A DNA stretch of 16,605 bases from Deltaproteobacteria bacterium (GTDB lineage Bacteria > Desulfobacterota > Binatia > Binatales > Binataceae), in contig JAJZAG010000044.1 of the NCBI GenBank assembly GCA_021799555.1, positions 1 through 16,605 on the forward strand. The letters run 5' to 3'. Positions 12,614 through 16,605 of the stretch are shown piece by piece. Positions within the stretch are counted from its first letter, which is position 1. The number at the start of each line of letters is the position of its first letter. Position numbers and translations under genes: made by a program. The notes under the pieces are model-generated. The model was not told where the DNA came from, ran no database searches, and saw only the letters and a list, made by a program, of their open reading frames with translations.

Positions 12614-14146
12614 CTAGAGCGGGGCGCGGTCGAGCGAGCGGTATTGGATCGCTTCGCTGACGTGATGGGCGGCGATTGCGGGAGCGTCTTCGAGGTCGGC
12701 TATGGTGCGAGCGACCTTCAGGATTCGCGTGTAGGCGCGCGCGGATAAGCCGAGGCGGTTGATCGCAAGCTCGAGGAGCCGTTCGCCCGCACTTTCCACG
12801 ACGCAATGCTGATGCAGTTCTCGCGCGCCCATCTGCGCGTTGCAATAAATCGGCATTCCAGCGAAGCGTTCGAGCTGATGCGATCGCGCGCGATTGACCC
12901 GCTCGCGAATTGCGGCCGACGCTTCGCCGGCGTGCTTGTCGGTCAGATCGCGGTACTTCACGGCCGGCACTTCGACGTGAATATCGATCCGATCGAGCAG
13001 CGGTCCCGAGATACGCGATCGGTAACGCTGAATTTCGAGCGGCGAGCAAGAGCATTCGTGCTGTGGATCGGTATAAAAGCCGCACGGGCACGGGTTCATC
13101 GCCGCAATCAGCATCACGCTGGCCGGAAAAGTGAGCGTGCCCATCACGCGCGAGATCGTGATCTTCGAGTCTTCGAGCGGCTGGCGCAGCACTTCGAGGA
13201 CGTTTTTACGGAACTCGGGTAGTTCGTCGAGAAACAAGACGCCGCGATGCGCCAGGCTAACCTCGCCGGGACGCGGCACCGGGCCGCCGCCGATCAGGCC
13301 GGCGTCTGAGATGGTGTGATGCGGCGAGCGGAACGGACGCGTTGCGATAAGCGCGCGCCCCTCGAGCAAGCCCATCACGCTATGCACCTTGGTGGTCTCG
13401 ATCGCCTCTTCGAAGCTCATCGCGGGCAGCACGGTTGGGAGCCGCTTGGCCAGCATCGTCTTGCCCGAGCCGGGAGGGCCAATCATGAGCACGTTGTGGC
13501 CGCCTGCCGCGGCGACTTCGAGCGCGCGTTTAGCTTGCTCCTGCCCTTTGACCTCGCTGAAATCGACGTCGTAATGCGCGGCGCTGGCGAAGAGTTCGTC
13601 CAGATTGGCGATGGCAGGTTCGAGCTTGCCGGCGCCATCGAAGAATTCGATCGCCTCGCGGATATTGCCGACCCCGTAAATTGGAGTGCCGTCGCCGACC
13701 ACGGCCGCTTCGCGGGCGTTTTCGGCGGGGAGCACGGCGCCGTCGAACTTTTGCGTACGCGCCAAAAGAGCGGACGGCAGCGCACCCTTGATTCCCTTGA
13801 CTCTGCCGTCAAGCGCAAGCTCGCCCAGCACCAGATAGCGGCGCATCCGTTCTCGATCGCGAATCTGTCCGTTCGCGCCGAGCAGTGCGATCGCCAGCGG
13901 AAGATCAAACGCCGAGCCTTCCTTGCGCGTGTCCGCGGGCGCGAGGTTGATCGTGATTTTGCGGCCGGGAAAATCGTAGCCGGAGTTGCGCAGGGCCGAC
14001 TTGATGCGATCGAGGGCCTCAAGCACCGATTTCTCGGGCAATCCGACCATCTTGAGGGCAGGCAGGCCGCCGGAGATGTCGATCTCGACTTCGACCGGGT
14101 AGGCGTCAACGCCGGCAAGAGCGCTCGAGATTACGCTGGCAAGCAA
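12614..14146 (-). CDS. yifB: YifB/ComM family Mg-chelatase-like AAA+ ATPase
   Basis: A 510-residue protein, near the 506 of E. coli YifB. The N-terminal Lon-protease-like domain (about 1-180) contains ISGGLPALKMVGLPEKSV and KITINLAPADTRKEG. The AAA+ core has Walker A GPPGSGKT (223-230), RPFRSPHHTISDAGLIGGG (270-288), Walker B VLFLDELPEF (303-312), and sensor/arginine residues in GPLLDRIDIH (381-390). A four-Cys cluster CPCG...CSCS (C353, C355, C365, C367) probably binds zinc. The C-terminal Mg_chelatase domain ends with LSARAYTRILKVARTIADLE. ComM is a hexameric helicase that extends branch migration of incoming DNA in natural transformation; the protein is widespread beyond competent species. 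It starts at a TTG with AAGGGGGG upstream. The upstream CoA-transferase gene ends 107 bp before it. Confidence 0.94.
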   Translation of the reverse strand: MLASVISSALAGVDAYPVEVEIDISGGLPALKMVGLPEKSVLEALDRIKSALRNSGYDFPGRKITINLAPADTRKEGSAFDLPLAIALLGANGQIRDRERMRRYLVLGELALDGRVKGIKGALPSALLARTQKFDGAVLPAENAREAAVVGDGTPIYGVGNIREAIEFFDGAGKLEPAIANLDELFASAAHYDVDFSEVKGQEQAKRALEVAAAGGHNVLMIGPPGSGKTMLAKRLPTVLPAMSFEEAIETTKVHSVMGLLEGRALIATRPFRSPHHTISDAGLIGGGPVPRPGEVSLAHRGVLFLDELPEFRKNVLEVLRQPLEDSKITISRVMGTLTFPASVMLIAAMNPCPCGFYTDPQHECSCSPLEIQRYRSRISGPLLDRIDIHVEVPAVKYRDLTDKHAGEASAAIRERVNRARSHQLERFAGMPIYCNAQMGARELHQHCVVESAGERLLELAINRLGLSARAYTRILKVARTIADLEDAPAIAAHHVSEAIQYRSLDRAPL

Positions 14147-14253
14147 CCGAACCCCCCCTTGGAGACGTGGATAACTTCGGCAGGCAACTCTAGCGCATAA
14201 GAGGACGCCGCGCGAAGCGCTGCGGTTGTTGGTTGGTGCTCAGATCGCTGGCG

Positions 14254-15480
14254 CTATCGCCACACCGCACCAGCGGCTATCAGCTCGTCGCGTTCGATAC
14301 GGCTTAAGCCCAGGATTTCGCCGAGAACGTAGTCGTTGTTTTCGCCAACTTCGGGGCCGGGGGTGCGGACGGCGCCCGAGCCGCTCGAGATGCGGAACGG
14401 GATACCCGTCACGCGAGTTTCCGCGCCCGCCGTGCCCGCGACCGAGGCCCAGAAGCCGCGTTCGTGCAGTTGCGGATCGCGCGCGCAGAGATCTATTCCG
14501 TTCGCGACCACTCCTGCGGCGATACGCGCGGCCTGCAACGCCGCCATCGCGTCTTCCGGTGAACGTTCGGCGGTCCATCGCGAGACATGAGCATCAAGCT
14601 CGGCGCGATTTCTAACCCTGAGAAAGAGGGTCTGAAATTTGGGATCGGTCGTCCAGGCGGGTGCGCCGAGCGCGGCGCGAAAGCGTTCCCATTCAGCTTG
14701 CGTATGGACTGAAATGGCGACCCAGCGGTCGTCGGCGTCCTCGCCGGGGTCGCGCTCGGCGCCGTCGCGTGGGCGGCATTTGTAAACCCCGTGCGGCGCG
14801 GCGGGAGTTTCCTGGCAATCGTAGCCGAAGGGTTGCTGCTTGCGTCCGTTGACGGAGATGTCCAGCAGCGCGGGGCCGATCACGGCGGTGACCGCCTCGA
14901 ACTGGGAAAGATCGACGAATTGGCCGTGGCCGGTGCGCTTGCGGCTCCATAGAGCGGCCAGGGCGGCGAGCGCGCCCGTGTATCCACCGCACATGTCGGC
15001 GTACGAGTAGCCATAGCCGGCCGGCTCGCCGCCGGGCTCCGCCATCAGGAGCGTGTACCCGGTGAGCGCCTGGAGCGTGGGACCATAACTTACGTAACTC
15101 GAGCGCGGACCGGTATGGCCGAGTCCGGACATGCTTACGCAGATAATACCGGGATTGATTTTGCGCAGGCTCTCGTAATCCATACCCCATCCGCGCATCA
15201 CGCGGGCCGAGAAGTTATCGATCACGAGATCGGATTTTGCGGCGAGCTTGCGGGCGAGCTGGACTCCGCGCGGATTGCCCATGTTGATCGCGGCGGAAAG
15301 TTTGTCGCGATGAAGATCGCACTGGAGACCGAGCTTGCGATTACCGAGCGGGGGCGGATTCTTGCGCTCGATCTTGACCACCTGCGCGCCGTGATCGGCC
15401 AAGATTCGAGTGGCAACCGGCCCGGCGACGACCCAGGTGAAATCGAGTACGCGAATCCCCTCGAGCGGCAATCGCGGCAT
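14254..15480 (-). CDS. CaiB/BaiF (type III) CoA-transferase with catalytic Asp
   Basis: A 408-residue protein of normal family length. It starts at ATG 15480, just 2 nt after the stop of the preceding CoA-transferase gene. Family features: LEGIRVLDFTWVVAGPVATRIL (6-27), ADHGAQVVKIE, SDLVIDNFSARVMRGWGMDY and the glycine loop MSGLGHTGPRSSY. The catalytic Asp is D162 in YADMCGGYTG; its distance to TGHGQ equals that of Asp169 in formyl-CoA transferase. Type III enzymes move CoA between carboxylates through aspartyl-CoA anhydride and thioester intermediates. The substrate is not predictable. A residue run rich in Asp/Arg (PRDGAERDPGEDADD, about 247-261) is a small family-variable insertion. Pairing with the next gene suggests a hetero-oligomer with one active-site Asp. 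Confidence 0.88.
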   Translation of the reverse strand: MPRLPLEGIRVLDFTWVVAGPVATRILADHGAQVVKIERKNPPPLGNRKLGLQCDLHRDKLSAAINMGNPRGVQLARKLAAKSDLVIDNFSARVMRGWGMDYESLRKINPGIICVSMSGLGHTGPRSSYVSYGPTLQALTGYTLLMAEPGGEPAGYGYSYADMCGGYTGALAALAALWSRKRTGHGQFVDLSQFEAVTAVIGPALLDISVNGRKQQPFGYDCQETPAAPHGVYKCRPRDGAERDPGEDADDRWVAISVHTQAEWERFRAALGAPAWTTDPKFQTLFLRVRNRAELDAHVSRWTAERSPEDAMAALQAARIAAGVVANGIDLCARDPQLHERGFWASVAGTAGAETRVTGIPFRISSGSGAVRTPGPEVGENNDYVLGEILGLSRIERDELIAAGAVWR

Positions 15481-15482
15481 CG

Positions 15483-16605
15483 TCAGATCACTCCTTCGGC
15501 GGCGAGCGCTGCGAGCTCATCGGGCGCAAGACCGAGTTCATCGCGGAGAATCTCGCCCGAATGCTCTCCGACCAGCGGCGGGCGGCGATAGACGCGCCAC
15601 GGCGTGCCGTTCATCACGAACGGAGCGCCCGGATAGCGAAAGCTTCTGCCGAGCTCCGGATGCGCGACTTCGACGAAAAAGCCGCGGGCGAAAAGCTGTT
15701 CGTCGTCGAACAGCGCCTCGGGCTCGCGCACCGTCGCATAGGGCTGGCGCAGAAGCTGCGCGCGCTCGAGCAATTCATCGCGCGAGTAATCTTTCACCCA
15801 TTCATCGAGCACGTCGAACAGATGTTCCGCCATCAGGTAGCGATGCATCACCTGGTCGTAGGCAGGATCGTCGAGGTCTTGAGCTTTGCCGTCGGACTTG
15901 ACCCATTCTATTAGCGAGGTCCAATCGCCGAGAGTACAGTGCATGATATAGCCGTCACGGCATCGCCCGACCCGAAAGAACCGGCTCCAGTGCAGCGTGC
16001 CGCGTCGCGGCTCGGCGATTTTGTTTTCGAAGTAGCTACCGGCCACGTGTTCGACCGCCGAGGCCGTGGCCTCCTGCATCGAGAGATCGATCCATGCGCC
16101 TTCGCCCGAATGGTCGCGCGCGAACAGCGCGCACATCGCTGCGATCGCACCGTAATTCGCGCTGGAATGGTAGGCTTGCAGACCGAGCGGCCGCACGGGA
16201 GGCCGTCCGGGAAAACCATTGACGTAGAGCATCCCGGAAAGTGCGCTCAGTATGGTGTCGTCGGCCTTGAAATCACGGTACGGGCCGGTTTGCCCGAACG
16301 GCGCGATCGATAGGAGAATCAGCGCGGGATTTTCTCGATGCAGATCCTCCCATCCGAGTCCGAGCCGCGCCATCGTGCCCGGCGCGAAACTCTCAATCAC
16401 GATATCGGCGGAGCGCGCGAGGCGGCGCAGCACCGCGGCACCTTCGGGACGATGAACGTCCAGCGAGAGCGAGCGCTTGTTTAAGTTATAGAACCAGAAG
16501 AACAGGCTGCGGTCGGGATGCGGCATATCGCCGGCGAATGGACCGATCCGGCGCGCGGCGTCGCCGCCGGGCGATTCGAGCTTGATCACGTCGGCGCCGA
16601 GGTCG
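15483..16605 (-). CDS. CaiB/BaiF family protein without the catalytic Asp, partial (cut by right edge)
   Basis: The 5' end lies outside the window: the frame stays open to the edge and reads DLGADVIKLESPGGD there, which is the normal region about 30-45 residues into the family. An internal GTG at 16589 is therefore not the start. About 373 residues are visible, with YNLNKRSLSLDV, ADIVIESFAPGTMARLGLGW and the loop APFGQTGPY. At the spacing where the partner and formyl-CoA transferase have Asp, this protein has Tyr (in GLQAYHSSANYG), counted back from SGEGAWIDLS. It thus seems unable to form the aspartyl-CoA intermediate alone. The 2-nt gap to the next gene suggests equal co-expression and a heteromeric enzyme. 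Heteromeric type III enzymes such as BbsEF are known. Confidence 0.85.
   Translation of the reverse strand, partial: DLGADVIKLESPGGDAARRIGPFAGDMPHPDRSLFFWFYNLNKRSLSLDVHRPEGAAVLRRLARSADIVIESFAPGTMARLGLGWEDLHRENPALILLSIAPFGQTGPYRDFKADDTILSALSGMLYVNGFPGRPPVRPLGLQAYHSSANYGAIAAMCALFARDHSGEGAWIDLSMQEATASAVEHVAGSYFENKIAEPRRGTLHWSRFFRVGRCRDGYIMHCTLGDWTSLIEWVKSDGKAQDLDDPAYDQVMHRYLMAEHLFDVLDEWVKDYSRDELLERAQLLRQPYATVREPEALFDDEQLFARGFFVEVAHPELGRSFRYPGAPFVMNGTPWRVYRRPPLVGEHSGEILRDELGLAPDELAALAAEGVI

Noticed and set aside
1..16605. CRISPR arrays, tRNA or rRNA genes, transposases, integrases or phage genes.
   Set aside because: No regularly spaced direct repeats, no tRNA T-loop-like segments in the gaps, and no reading frame with mobile-element motifs were seen.

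Overview
The window is high-GC bacterial DNA with short intergenic gaps, ATGA gene overlaps and some GTG/TTG starts. The gene order ffh-rpsP-khpA-rimM is typical of delta-proteobacteria-like lineages. The surrounding load of acyl-CoA genes (SCP2-type thiolase with a DUF35 partner, an LLM flavin oxidoreductase, SDR, hot-dog thioesterase and two CaiB/BaiF CoA-transferases) recalls uncultured soil or sediment groups such as Candidatus Binatota. That taxon is only a guess; no phylogenetic marker was compared.

Layout. (1) Positions 1-1211, minus strand: a mercury-type operon read from a MerR-family promoter/operator at 1180-1211. Its order is a small CxxC thioredoxin-like protein, MerR with all three Hg(II)-binding cysteines, a single-CxxA thioredoxin-fold protein, and a membrane protein with a CPLCWP motif cut by the left edge. 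Three of the four genes are linked by ATGA overlaps. (2) Positions 1212-2368: no intact gene. It holds a decayed second operator copy, a 184-bp nested inverted-repeat element, a strong hairpin, repeat-like debris, and a possible relic of a ribbon-helix-helix antitoxin with a preserved palindrome and TATAAT box. (3) Positions 2369-3924, plus: an SCP2-type thiolase homologue overlapping a DUF35 Zn-ribbon/OB-fold protein, probably one complex. (4) Positions 3937-6063, minus: a DUF1614 membrane protein and a GPH-family MFS transporter. (5) Positions 6090-8243, plus: an uncharacterised lipoprotein and, after a 456-bp gap, an F420-type LLM oxidoreductase. (6) Positions 8361-10806, minus: the housekeeping operon ffh-rpsP-khpA-rimM, not followed by trmD-rplS. 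(7) Positions 11021-12197: an SDR without the YxxxK motif (plus) facing a PaaI-like thioesterase (minus). (8) Positions 12294-12476: an orphan plus-strand terminator and a 33-residue single-span membrane protein with a strong ribosome binding site. (9) Positions 12614-16605, minus: yifB/comM and a tightly linked pair of CaiB/BaiF proteins, one of which lacks the catalytic Asp and runs off the right edge.

The metabolic genes suggest uptake and CoA-thioester processing of an organic acid, lipid or hydrocarbon-derived substrate: CoA transfer, retro-aldol or thiolytic cleavage, redox steps and thioester hydrolysis. No single pathway can be assigned. The most notable points are the substituted active sites (thiolase, SDR, one CoA-transferase), the unusual mer-type operon and the unlisted small membrane protein.
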